Assembly: GCA_913062815.1 (NCBI GenBank) | Contig: CAJXWZ010000009.1 | Coordinates: forward strand, 1 to 64,000 | Direction of reading: 5' to 3' | Source of the DNA: an uncultured Colwellia sp. | GTDB lineage: Bacteria; Pseudomonadota; Gammaproteobacteria; Enterobacterales; Alteromonadaceae | Length of the DNA: 64,000 nucleotides | Shown here: positions 19,740 through 28,314 of the stretch, piece after piece | Layout of the letters: every line of letters begins with the position of its first letter | How positions within the stretch are numbered: position 1 is the first letter of the stretch | Position numbers and translations under genes: made by a program | Notes under the pieces: generated by a model | The model's input: only the letters and a program-made list of their open reading frames with translations | The model's database searches: none | What the model was told of the DNA's origin: nothing

Positions 19740-20321
19740 ATGGCACAACTATATTTTTACTACTCGTCAATGAATGCAGGTAAATCTACGCATTTATTAC
19801 AATCATCATACAATTATAATGAATGTGGCTTACACACTATTCTCTATACCGCACAAATTGATGATCGGTATGCAAAAGGTAAAGTGTCATCACGATTAGG
19901 GATAGATGCGGATGCCAAATTGTTTACCGCTGAAACGGACTTACTAACTGAAGTTAAAGTTGAACAACATAACCAAAAAGTCGCTTGTGTGTTAATAGAT
20001 GAAGCGCAGTTTTTGACAAAAGATCAAGTCAAACAATTAACAGACATAGTAGATAATTTAAATATTCCTGTGTTAGCTTATGGAATTCGTACTGACTTTT
20101 TAGGGCAAACATTTACAGGAAGCGCTGCTCTTTTAGCTTGGGCTGATAAATTAGTTGAGCTAAAAACAATTTGCCATTGCGGTCGCAAAGCCAATTTTGT
20201 CATTCGTATAAATAGTGATGGCAAAGCGGTAATGGGTGGAGAGCAAGTTGAAGTTGGTGGCAACGAACGTTATCAGGCACTATGCCGAAAACACTTTAAA
20301 GACTTTGTACCGCTAAAGTAA
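19740..20321 (+). CDS. tdk: Thymidine kinase
   Basis: It phosphorylates thymidine and deoxyuridine for salvage. The 193-residue type II thymidine kinase has a P-loop in [14 protein letters not shown] (about 8-21), the Walker B-like LIDEAQFL, and the zinc-site cysteines in CHCGRKANF and CRKHF. The lasso region ([11 protein letters not shown]) is intact. It sits 20 bases after the terminator of the deoC-ALDH transcript and converges on the sortase gene. Its presence fits the nucleoside-salvage theme of the region. Confidence 0.95.
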   Translation: MAQLYFYYSSMNAGKSTHLLQSSYNYNECGLHTILYTAQIDDRYAKGKVSSRLGIDADAKLFTAETDLLTEVKVEQHNQKVACVLIDEAQFLTKDQVKQLTDIVDNLNIPVLAYGIRTDFLGQTFTGSAALLAWADKLVELKTICHCGRKANFVIRINSDGKAVMGGEQVEVGGNERYQALCRKHFKDFVPLK

Positions 20322-20342
20322 TATCGCGACTTTATACTGCTA

Positions 20343-20969
20343 TTAAGTCAACTTTACAATATACCTTAAAAAAGAGTTTTGTGTATTCCCACCCGAAAAA
20401 GGGTAACACGTAACCAGTATAAGCTCTTGAATATATTGCTCTTTATTATCATTCTCGTCAAAAGCACTCTGTTCTCCCTCAACAACCAAGCTTTCTTCTT
20501 TAGTATCAATAACGCTAATATCTTTTACCGTTAATTGTTGAGCATAGCCTGACTTGAATGTAAGGGTAACCTTATCATTTAATCTTAAACTTTCTAACAC
20601 ACTGAAATGAGTATCGTTGTGTGCTGAGATTACAAACACATCTGCAAATATCTTATTATCGTGTATTTCATAAAAGTCATTAAAGCCAGGCGCAAAAGCG
20701 AGAGCCTGACCTGAATCATTATTAACGACTATTTGAGCAATATCTAATCGCTCAAAAGTTAACTTGGCCACCGGATAAATATCGGCCCATGGCCAAGGCT
20801 TACTTTTTAAGTGAGTAGAAGCACTATTATCTAGCCAAGATCTATTTAACAAATATTGAGCTATATTGGCTTTAAGCGCAATGTACCCTGCACTAGAAAA
20901 ACTGAATATGGCAGCAGCTAAAAGCAAAAGGCTTATGCTGGCCATTACACTACTGGCTTTTATTTGCAT
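20343..20969 (-). CDS. Class GN sortase
   Basis: The 208-residue transpeptidase has an N-terminal membrane anchor (about 10-35) and a sortase barrel. In this numbering the catalytic residues are His117 (ISAHNDTHF), Cys188 (LVTCYPF) and Arg202 (NSFLRYIV). Class GN sortases of Gram-negative marine bacteria are encoded beside a VIT/vWA protein with a C-terminal sorting signal, as here. An in-frame TTG lies upstream at 20981, but the ATG at 20969 is preferred because GAG lies about seven bases ahead of it. The gene then overlaps the end of the target gene by 20 bases, which points to coupled translation. A third possible start is ATG 20945. Confidence 0.9.
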   Translation of the reverse strand: MQIKASSVMASISLLLLAAAIFSFSSAGYIALKANIAQYLLNRSWLDNSASTHLKSKPWPWADIYPVAKLTFERLDIAQIVVNNDSGQALAFAPGFNDFYEIHDNKIFADVFVISAHNDTHFSVLESLRLNDKVTLTFKSGYAQQLTVKDISVIDTKEESLVVEGEQSAFDENDNKEQYIQELILVTCYPFSGGNTQNSFLRYIVKLT

Positions 20970-23142
20970 TTTTTTGCTCAAATAAATAACTGAATATAAA
21001 TATAAAAAGAGAGATTATTGAAAACAAAATGCCAAAATATAAGTGGCTCTCTATTCCTGTAGCCGTGTTTGCTATGGGTATTTGTTGCGAAGATCCCTTT
21101 GGCATCAAGTTTTTAATTGCCTTTTTAACCATTGGCTCATTAGTTTTTCTGCTAACTTGCTGCTCAATAGCAATGAAACTTGTAAAGGGAGAAACCATAC
21201 TATGCGCTAACGCTACTGATGTTATTTGAGCTTTCAGCGCTATACGTTTACTTTGATTAGCCCGACGATACATCCCATTTAGGTCTGCTATTTTTTTTCT
21301 AGCCCACCATTGGCCTACACCATTACCCGCTTTAACTGATTTAGCTACATTTTTATTGTCTGGCATTAGTTTCACAGCAATTTGCTCTTTCCAGTATTTA
21401 TCCGCTAAGGTCCCAGACACTTCAATAAATGGCTTTCTTTGTATTGCTTCCTGCTCCTGCCATCGCATACTTATCAATAGTGGTTGCCCTTCGTATAGAT
21501 CTGGAATTTGCTTAGGGTAATGTTCAATTTCATTAACAGGCCAGTCAACTTGAATATTACGTAGTAATGGTTTGTTGATTTGATTGAACAATGATAGCAT
21601 TTCTTCTTTTACTTCATTGATGTTGCCAATATATCGATAGGTTCCGCGCCCTACTTTAGCTGCTTGCTCCATAAAATATCCATTGGGTGCAGAGCCTATT
21701 CCTACAGTATGCAGCCGGGTATTCTCAAGCTTTTTATCTATCAAATTTAGTAACTCATCTTCATTGCCTACGCTACCATCTGTGATAAACACCACTTGCT
21801 TATACTTTGTTTTTTCTATTGGGTGTTGTTTCTTCAATGCAAATTCAATTGCAGGATACATATTGGTACCGCCAGAAGCCACAAGCTGATTTATCCACTT
21901 GTTTGCCCGCTCTAAATTATTACTATTGGCAAGCTTACTTAGCTGAAATAAGTTATCTATTCCATCATCAAAAGCGATAATATTAAAACTATCACTGGGG
22001 TTTAATAAACCTAATGCACTAATAAGTGCTTTTTTAGCTTGCCGAATTGCTACACCTCCCATAGAGCCTGAAGTGTCAATAATATAAATAACATCTTTAG
22101 GCATAACCGTCGTACTACCAGACTCTGGAGGCATCAGCATCAATAAACCGTATCCATAGTTTTGGCCATTTTTGTGACTTTGCTGATGAGAAAAAAATGC
22201 GGCTTGGGGTACATTTCCTTGTGACAGTTGCCACTGCAAAATAAAATCTTGATCTAATAGGTAGTTGTCATCGACTTCTACTTCAACACTGTCTATATGT
22301 TCTGTCTTATTGACCGAGTGATACTGGCTAACAAGGTTTTTTATCGGTATTGCAGTATTAATCTTAACGCTTAATGTTAGTTTTTGTTGCGAGTTATGAT
22401 TTGTTGTATTTAACCGCTGTTGAAAGGGAGTAATTTCACTGGCGTCTGTAACCCTTGGGTTGTTTATCGCCCAGCCTTGTTGGTTAATTTCCCTGATAGT
22501 TACAGTAGTTTTATCTTCTTCTTGTTTGGACGTATTACTAGGTAAAGGAATATATCTGGGCGTCAGGGTTAACGGTATTCTTAGTGAAAAAATGTTCTTA
22601 TTTAAGTGAATAGATTGTAAATAACTTAACGATATTTTAATGGTTTCACCGGGTGCTATATTGGCTATTTTACTGGTAAATAAATTCGGACGTTGCTGTG
22701 ACACTAAGCTGGCTTTCTTACCTTGTACTTTAGCCTTGATATAAAGCTGTTTAGCGTGTTGTTTCTCCTTTATTGATCCTACAATACGCCGCTCACCAAT
22801 TTCCATAACCATGGAATCAACTGCGGCATCATTTATCAATGGAAAAACATATATCGCCTCTATATATTGATCGGTTGAATTACTGAAGGTTTGAGTGAAA
22901 TTAACTCGTGCTATTAGCCCAGTTATTTTAACTTGATAATCACTATTTTGAGTTATTGCTGCTTGATAACCGTGTTCATTAACCAAGAACAAGCTACCTG
23001 AACTAACCTTTTGGTAAGGTATTTGTGATTCGGTAAAAGTTTGGCTGAAAGTTTTAGTTGAAACTAAAAAACTCATACTCATCAATATCAAAGTACTAAA
23101 GATAAGAAAGAGTCGAAATGGAAAATAAAATGTATAGTTCAT
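20950..23142 (-). CDS. VIT/vWA sortase target protein
   Basis: The 730-residue secreted protein has an N-terminal signal segment, a VIT domain (roughly 50-190), a vWA domain with a complete MIDAS start (DVIYIIDTSGSMGG), and a C-terminal sorting region. That region is a motif ending PIANTATG, a hydrophobic helix (LYFGILFSIISLFIFIF) and a short basic tail. It belongs to the marine proteobacterial sortase target family. The sorting motif differs from the usual LPxTA-type by Ile-Ala at the Leu-Pro positions. The start at 23142 (ATG) is chosen over GTG 23154 because AGGTGG lies about nine bases before it. The natural function of these proteins is unknown; adhesion or surface display is suspected from the domains. 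Confidence 0.9.
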   Translation of the reverse strand: MNYTFYFPFRLFLIFSTLILMSMSFLVSTKTFSQTFTESQIPYQKVSSGSLFLVNEHGYQAAITQNSDYQVKITGLIARVNFTQTFSNSTDQYIEAIYVFPLINDAAVDSMVMEIGERRIVGSIKEKQHAKQLYIKAKVQGKKASLVSQQRPNLFTSKIANIAPGETIKISLSYLQSIHLNKNIFSLRIPLTLTPRYIPLPSNTSKQEEDKTTVTIREINQQGWAINNPRVTDASEITPFQQRLNTTNHNSQQKLTLSVKINTAIPIKNLVSQYHSVNKTEHIDSVEVEVDDNYLLDQDFILQWQLSQGNVPQAAFFSHQQSHKNGQNYGYGLLMLMPPESGSTTVMPKDVIYIIDTSGSMGGVAIRQAKKALISALGLLNPSDSFNIIAFDDGIDNLFQLSKLANSNNLERANKWINQLVASGGTNMYPAIEFALKKQHPIEKTKYKQVVFITDGSVGNEDELLNLIDKKLENTRLHTVGIGSAPNGYFMEQAAKVGRGTYRYIGNINEVKEEMLSLFNQINKPLLRNIQVDWPVNEIEHYPKQIPDLYEGQPLLISMRWQEQEAIQRKPFIEVSGTLADKYWKEQIAVKLMPDNKNVAKSVKAGNGVGQWWARKKIADLNGMYRRANQSKRIALKAQITSVALAHSMVSPFTSFIAIEQQVSRKTNEPMVKKAIKNLMPKGSSQQIPIANTATGIESHLYFGILFSIISLFIFIFSYLFEQKNANKSQ

Positions 23143-23273
23143 TATAGGGCCCACCTAAGAGTAAAGCCTTATAATGAAAAAGAATTATGTTTTAACGATG
23201 CTTAATTTATGACTTATTTATTACGAATTATGATGAAATATGTTTTTATAAAATTAATCAATATAAACGGATT

Positions 23274-23534
23274 TTAATCCAATAAAGGATGCCCTGTAGG
23301 AAGTTGCTTAGCTAACCAAAGTGCTAACTTATGTTTCATGTGCGGTTGATCTTCACTTTCAACAGCCAAGGGTTGTATTAATTTATCATTTACCAATAAG
23401 CGATATAGGCTTTCTACTTTATCCTTAGCAGAGTTTGTTGCTGAAAAACTTTTATATCCTCTATTAATTGCATACTTCTCACCGATAACGAGTGCTTTCT
23501 TTAACAATTCTGCTTCATTTTTTAATTTTTTCAT
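23274..23534 (-). CDS. DUF5062 family protein
   Basis: The 86-residue soluble, helical protein has the pattern of DUF5062 (small proteins of Vibrio, Shewanella and relatives): an N-terminal Lys-rich helix (KKLKNEAELLKKAL) and the C-terminal HKLALWLAKQLPTGHPLLD. Its function is unknown. It stands alone on the minus strand, about 130 bases downstream of the VIT/vWA gene start and 200 bases from the broken binding-protein gene. The family call is from memory and moderately certain; the gene looks real. Confidence 0.75.
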   Translation of the reverse strand: MKKLKNEAELLKKALVIGEKYAINRGYKSFSATNSAKDKVESLYRLLVNDKLIQPLAVESEDQPHMKHKLALWLAKQLPTGHPLLD

Positions 23535-23738
23535 TCAATTTACTATATTTAATTCGACTAAAGTAAAGATGCTTGAAAAGCTTAAGCAAGTCAATTGGCT
23601 ATTGAAATTATTCATCACTTAACTATTATTAAAGCCAAAATTCAAGTTCAAATCTAAATATGATAAAGAAGTAACCAACCATAAAAATGTTGTTAGCTTC
23701 TTGGTAAAGAAAAACCTAATCTTACAGGTTATGCATAT

Positions 23739-24505
23739 CTATTCACGAGGTAGTGTGAGGTACTGAATTAATACCTTTTGATAAGTACCATCTTGTTTCA
23801 TTTCAGCTAACGCCTCATCAAATTTATTTACAATACCATTGGTTTGCCATTTTTTAGAAAACACTAGAAATACTGGGGTTGTTGCTAATGACGCATCTAA
23901 GGGAATAACATTGTCAATTTTCATTTGTTGAAGATTAAACAAGCCAACATTTTAATCCGTTAATACACCACTTACCCTTGATGACATCAACATTTGGAGA
24001 CTTTGCTCTTCATTTCCTACATCGTACTGAGTGATTTTGTTATCGTTTACTGCTTGCTGGAAAACTTCTGGTGTTTTAAAACCTCGATTTACAGCTATCG
24101 ATTTACAGCTATCGATTTTCCTTCGAAATCTTTAAGTTCTTTAAAGTAGCTTTTGTTTTCTTTTTTAATAAACACAGAATACTCACCAATAGTAATAGGT
24201 TGTTTCATATACACCATGTTCTTTGTATATTCAGAATCAAGTAAAAATGCCATTGCACAGTCAATATTGCCTTTTCTGACATTTTGCAATAAACGCGACC
24301 AAGGAATGATTTCAAATGAAACGCTAATACCTATTTTCTTCGAAATAGAATTAATTAAATCAATATCGATTCCTACTACTTTGTTCTCCTTGATAAAAGT
24401 ATAAGGTGCATATACAGTGCTATAACAGGTTAAAGAAGATGTAGTTTCACCAAAAGAACACATAGGAATGAAAGCGATGAAAAGGAAACAATAAACTAAC
24501 TTCAT
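23739..24505 (-). pseudogene. Broken periplasmic solute-binding protein gene (SBP_bac_3-like)
   Basis: The original protein of about 250 residues starts with a signal peptide (MKLVYCFLFIAFIPMCSFGE) and reads like an amino-acid-type family 3 binding protein (YTFIKENKVVGIDIDLINSI, then NVRKGNIDCAMAF). Two lesions are visible. A perfect 14-base tandem duplication (24085-24098 and 24099-24112) shifts the frame and creates a stop at 24095-24097. After restoring the frame by removing one copy, the reading continues (GFKTPEVFQQAVNDN...) to an in-frame TAA at 23952-23954 and then to the natural C-terminus. With two independent lesions, a sequencing error is unlikely to explain both. No transporter genes adjoin it, as in the orphan members found in Alteromonadales. 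Confidence 0.85.
24085..24112. repeat. 14-base tandem duplication causing a frameshift
   Basis: CGATTTACAGCTAT occurs twice in direct succession (24085-24098, 24099-24112). Its length is not a multiple of three, and it disrupts the binding-protein gene described above. Confidence 0.95.
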
Positions 24506-24637
24506 TAAAACTACCTAGCTAAAAACGATAAAGTTCAATACTTAGCTTTTCTATCGCAATTATTTTCATTAACGTTAGCAAACAAAATTACGTTTTGCCA
24601 TTTTAGGCCAAACGGAACAACTTAACGGCTAAAACAC

Positions 24638-25141
24638 TTAAGGCTGGGCTAATAGCAATTCAATTTCTTGTTGGTATTTGGCGACTTTATTATTAAAAAA
24701 ACCTGCATGGCGTGATTTAATCATACCATCACGGCCAATGAGAATAGAACTTGGCATACCCTTGATTTTATAATGTTTGGCCAGAATGCCTTTAGCATCG
24801 TAAATAACAGGAAAAGTCGCAGGTGTCTCTATTAAAAACTTGTCTGCTAATGCTTTATTGGCATCCAAATTAATACTAATAATAGTAAAGCCTTGTTGTT
24901 TATAACCCGCTTGAATACTGTTCATCCACGGAAAAGATTTTCTACAAGGACCACACCATGATGCCCAAAAGTCCAGATAGATAACTTTCCCCTTATTTTT
25001 GACAATATATTGTTCTAATTCAATTTGACTTGTACTGAGTGGTTTTGAGTCAACGCCTTGACTTTTTGCGCTATTCGAAGTGACTAGTAATGTAAAGATT
25101 GTCAATACCATAAATAATATTTGAGTAATATAAAGTCGCAA
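24638..25141 (-). CDS. TlpA/ResA-like periplasmic thioredoxin
   Basis: The 167-residue protein has an N-terminal hydrophobic export segment (about 5-22) and a thioredoxin fold with the redox motif WASWCGPCRKSFPW. The cis-proline loop is seen as IKGMPSSILIGRDG. It is predicted to be a periplasmic or membrane-anchored thiol-disulfide oxidoreductase; the partner is unknown. The start is a TTG (25141) with AGGTG five bases upstream; an internal ATG at 25111 has no Shine-Dalgarno sequence. It is transcribed away from asnB and stands alone. Confidence 0.88.
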   Translation of the reverse strand: MRLYITQILFMVLTIFTLLVTSNSAKSQGVDSKPLSTSQIELEQYIVKNKGKVIYLDFWASWCGPCRKSFPWMNSIQAGYKQQGFTIISINLDANKALADKFLIETPATFPVIYDAKGILAKHYKIKGMPSSILIGRDGMIKSRHAGFFNNKVAKYQQEIELLLAQP

Positions 25142-25328
25142 ATTAACACCTAACCAAGATAATTGTATTTATGTCTATATTAAACCATAAATTGCCCCTA
25201 ATTTAATGACAAACCTATCGTTATTTCAATTGTTCAGGTGAATAATGAACACTGATATAACTTTTTAGTTTAACGTTTATGTATTTTCTAGTTGCATTTT
25301 ATAGCGAAACTGGCAAAGTAGCCTTTAT

Positions 25329-25352
25329 CAATTAGTGCTGATGCACTAATTG
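25329..25352 (+). promoter_or_regulatory. Perfect hairpin in the asnB leader
   Basis: Ten-base arms CAATTAGTGC (25329-25338) and GCACTAATTG (25343-25352) enclose the loop TGAT, 45 bases before the asnB start. No T run follows, so it is not a standard terminator. It could be an operator or an RNA structure controlling asnB. Confidence 0.5.
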
Positions 25353-25396
25353 TTCTCACAATTTGACTTACTATTAATTAAAGGAGTAGCGCTTCA

Positions 25397-27061
25397 ATGT
25401 GTTCGATCTTTGGTATATTAGATATAAAAACAGGTGCTGATGCACTTCGTCCAAAAGCTTTAGAATATTCTCGTCTCTTACGTCACCGTGGTCCTGATTG
25501 GTCCGGAATTTATAACAATGAAAATGCTATTTTAGTACATGAGCGTTTATCTATTGTTGATACTGAGCATGGTGCTCAACCCTTATATAATGAAGATAAA
25601 ACCAATGTATTGGCAGTCAATGGTGAAATATACAACCATAAAGCGCTAGCTGGTGATCTTTCTGTTGATTACTCATTTCAAACGGCATCTGATTGTGAAG
25701 TAATCCTACCTCTTTATAAAGAGCATGGCGTTAATTTTGTCGATAAATTACAAGGAATGTTTGCTTTCATTTTATATGATGCTTCGACTAACTCCTATTT
25801 AATTGCCCGCGATCATATTGGTATTATTCCTTTATATACCGGTTATGATAGCGATGGTAACTTTTACGTTGCTTCTGAAATGAAAGCCTTGATGCCCATT
25901 TGTAAAACAGTAAGTGAATTTCCGCCTGGACATATCCTAGATAGCCGTGTTGGTGAATTACAATGTTATTATAAGCGTAACTGGCAACAATATAGTGCCA
26001 TTAAAGATAACACCACAAGTACAACAAAAATACGTGAAGCGTTGGAAGAGTCGGTAAAAAGTCATTTAATGACAGATGTACCATATGGTGTGCTACTTTC
26101 TGGTGGTTTAGATTCATCACTTATTTCTGCTATCACGCAAAAGTTTGCTTCTCGCCGTATTGAAGAAAACGATTTGAGTGAAGCTTGGTGGCCAAAAGTG
26201 CATTCTTTTGCTTGTGGTTTAGCTGGCTCTCCTGACTTAGTGGCAGCTCAAACAGTGGCAGATAGCATAGGTACAATTCACCACAGTGTTGTTTTTACTG
26301 AGCAAGAAGGAATCGATGCATTAAGGGAAGTGATTTACCATCTTGAAACTTATGATGTAACCACGATAAGAGCATCAACTCCAATGTACTTAATGGCTCG
26401 TAAAATTAAAGCCATGGGCATTAAAATGGTGCTTAGCGGCGAAGGTGCTGATGAAATTTTTGGTGGTTATTTATATTTCCACAAAGCACCTAACGCACAA
26501 GAGTTTCACGAAGAGTTAAATCGTAAGCTCGATCGCTTGCACAAATTTGACTGTTTACGCGCGAATAAATCCATGTCAGCTTGGGGCATTGAAGCGCGTG
26601 TACCATTTTTAGATAAGAACTTTATGGATGTTGCAATGCGCATTAATCCTGAAGATAAAATGTGCGGCAATGGTAAAATGGAAAAAGCCATATTGCGTGA
26701 ATCTTTTGAAGGCTACTTACCTAAAGAAATTTTATGGCGTCAAAAAGAGCAGTTTTCAGATGGCGTTGGTTACTCGTGGATTGATGGCTTAAAAGCTTTT
26801 GTTGAAGCGCAAGTTACTGACCTTCAATTAGAAAGCGCAAGCCATAGGTTCCCTATTAATACACCTGATAGCAAAGAAGCTTACTTCTATCGCTGTGTAT
26901 TCGAAGAGAAGTACCCATTAGCTTCAGCTGCAGATTGCGTGATAGGTGGAAAATCTGTTGCTTGTAGTACCCAAGAAGCATTAGCTTGGGATGCTAGTTT
27001 TAGTGACAACGCAGACCCTTCTGGTCGTGCTGTATTAAGTGTACATAACGAAAGTTATTAA
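25397..27061 (+). CDS. asnB: Asparagine synthase B (glutamine-hydrolysing)
   Basis: It makes asparagine from aspartate, ATP and glutamine. The 554 residues equal E. coli AsnB in length. The class II glutaminase nucleophile Cys2 follows the initiator Met (MCSIFGILD), with the glutaminase residues in LRHRGPDWSG and AVNGEIYNH. The synthetase P-loop is seen in LLSGGLDSSLIS (PPi-loop motif SGGLDSS) and the acceptor region in VLSGEGADEIFGGYLYFHKAP. AAAGGAG lies about ten bases ahead of the ATG. It is monocistronic and converges on pyrD. Confidence 0.97.
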   Translation: MCSIFGILDIKTGADALRPKALEYSRLLRHRGPDWSGIYNNENAILVHERLSIVDTEHGAQPLYNEDKTNVLAVNGEIYNHKALAGDLSVDYSFQTASDCEVILPLYKEHGVNFVDKLQGMFAFILYDASTNSYLIARDHIGIIPLYTGYDSDGNFYVASEMKALMPICKTVSEFPPGHILDSRVGELQCYYKRNWQQYSAIKDNTTSTTKIREALEESVKSHLMTDVPYGVLLSGGLDSSLISAITQKFASRRIEENDLSEAWWPKVHSFACGLAGSPDLVAAQTVADSIGTIHHSVVFTEQEGIDALREVIYHLETYDVTTIRASTPMYLMARKIKAMGIKMVLSGEGADEIFGGYLYFHKAPNAQEFHEELNRKLDRLHKFDCLRANKSMSAWGIEARVPFLDKNFMDVAMRINPEDKMCGNGKMEKAILRESFEGYLPKEILWRQKEQFSDGVGYSWIDGLKAFVEAQVTDLQLESASHRFPINTPDSKEAYFYRCVFEEKYPLASAADCVIGGKSVACSTQEALAWDASFSDNADPSGRAVLSVHNESY

Positions 27062-27073
27062 ACTTTTCTAAAA

Positions 27074-27110
27074 CAGGTTAGTTACAAGGTATATCGTTGT
27101 AGCTAACCTG
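27074..27110. terminator. Bidirectional terminator-like hairpin between asnB and pyrD
   Basis: Arms CAGGTTAG (27074-27081) and CTAACCTG (27103-27110), with the inner complement TACAA/TTGTA, form a stem between the convergent genes. The T tail is short on both sides (TTTTAG on the minus strand), so termination strength is uncertain. Confidence 0.55.
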
Positions 27111-27184
27111 CTTCTTAAATTTTCTAACGAAAAACTTCACCCTTTGTATTACTCAACGGGCAAACTTTATTGATAATGGCGCAA

Positions 27185-28195
27185 TTACAAGTTGTTCACA
27201 ATTTCTTTAACTAATGGCGGACCTTGATAAATAAAGCCAGTATAAACTTGTACTAAACTTGCACCAGCGTTTAATTTTTCATTTGCGTCGCTACTAGAAG
27301 CAATACCACCAACACCAATAATTGGTAATTTGTTATCTAGCGCTTTGGCCAAAATACGAATAACCGTTGTGCTCTTTTCCTTAACTGGTGCACCACTTAG
27401 CCCGCCTTGCTCATTACCGAATTCGAGTGCCTCTACTCCTTCCCTAGATAACGTTGTATTTGTTGCTATCACACCATCAATTTCATTATCTATTAGAGAT
27501 TGAGCTATTGATTGTACTTCTGCTTCGGTCAAATCTGGCGCAATTTTTACCGCCACAGGGACATACCTGCCATGTTGCTTAGCTAACGCTGCCTGCTCTA
27601 CTTTTAATGCGGCTAAGAGTTCATTTAATGCATCACCATATTGAAGAGCGCGTAATCCAGGGGTATTTGGGGATGATATATTTACGGTGATGTATGTTGC
27701 AAATTCATAAACTTTTCGCATACAGTGAATGTAGTCATCTTTTGCGTTTTCTTCAGGCGTGTCTTTGTTTTTGCCTATATTAATACCTAAAACACCCGAA
27801 AATTTTGCGGAACGAACTTGTGACACCAAATAATCAACACCTTTATTATTAAAGCCCATTCGATTAATAACAGCATTAGCTTCGGGTAGTCTGAAAATAC
27901 GCGGCTTTTCATTGCCTGGTTGAGGACGTGGCGTGACAGTGCCCACTTCGACAAAACCAAATCCCATCGCGGCAAATGCATCAATACATTCACCGTTTTT
28001 ATCTAAGCCTGCTGCTAAGCCTAATGGATTTGGGAAGTCTATACCCATGACCTGCACAGGTTTGTCAATAACGCGTTGCTTATAAAAAGCATTTAAAGGT
28101 GTCGCACCAGTATTTTTTAGGCCTTTTATTGTCAATTCATGGATTGTTTCCGCATCAAATTGAAATAATACTTTGCGAATAGCTGGATAAAACAT
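27185..28195 (-). CDS. pyrD: Dihydroorotate dehydrogenase (quinone)
   Basis: It oxidises dihydroorotate to orotate in pyrimidine biosynthesis, passing electrons to quinone at the inner membrane. The 336 residues match the class 2 enzyme of E. coli in length. An N-terminal membrane-associating helix pair is followed by a TIM barrel with FMN sites ([32 protein letters not shown] with the catalytic Ser, [13 protein letters not shown]). The start at ATG 28195 is preferred over an upstream TTG because AGAGGTG lies just before it. It lies downstream of gdhB, with a terminator-like hairpin between them. Confidence 0.96.
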   Translation of the reverse strand: MFYPAIRKVLFQFDAETIHELTIKGLKNTGATPLNAFYKQRVIDKPVQVMGIDFPNPLGLAAGLDKNGECIDAFAAMGFGFVEVGTVTPRPQPGNEKPRIFRLPEANAVINRMGFNNKGVDYLVSQVRSAKFSGVLGINIGKNKDTPEENAKDDYIHCMRKVYEFATYITVNISSPNTPGLRALQYGDALNELLAALKVEQAALAKQHGRYVPVAVKIAPDLTEAEVQSIAQSLIDNEIDGVIATNTTLSREGVEALEFGNEQGGLSGAPVKEKSTTVIRILAKALDNKLPIIGVGGIASSSDANEKLNAGASLVQVYTGFIYQGPPLVKEIVNNL

Positions 28196-28224
28196 AACAC
28201 CTCTAATAATTATTCTGTGAAAGC

Positions 28225-28271
28225 AGAAATAGAAAATCCCCGCCAAACTTGTATAGTTAGACGAGGATTTT
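28225..28271 (-). terminator. Terminator after gdhB
   Basis: Arms AAAATCCCCG (28233-28242) and CGAGGATTTT (28262-28271) pair with one mismatch. On the minus strand the hairpin is followed by TTTTCTATTTC, a fair U-rich tail. It lies 44 bases beyond the gdhB stop and before pyrD. Confidence 0.65.
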
Positions 28272-28314
28272 ATCAGCTTACGTAGTTTTTATAAATTGCT
28301 TTTCTTGTTAAAGC

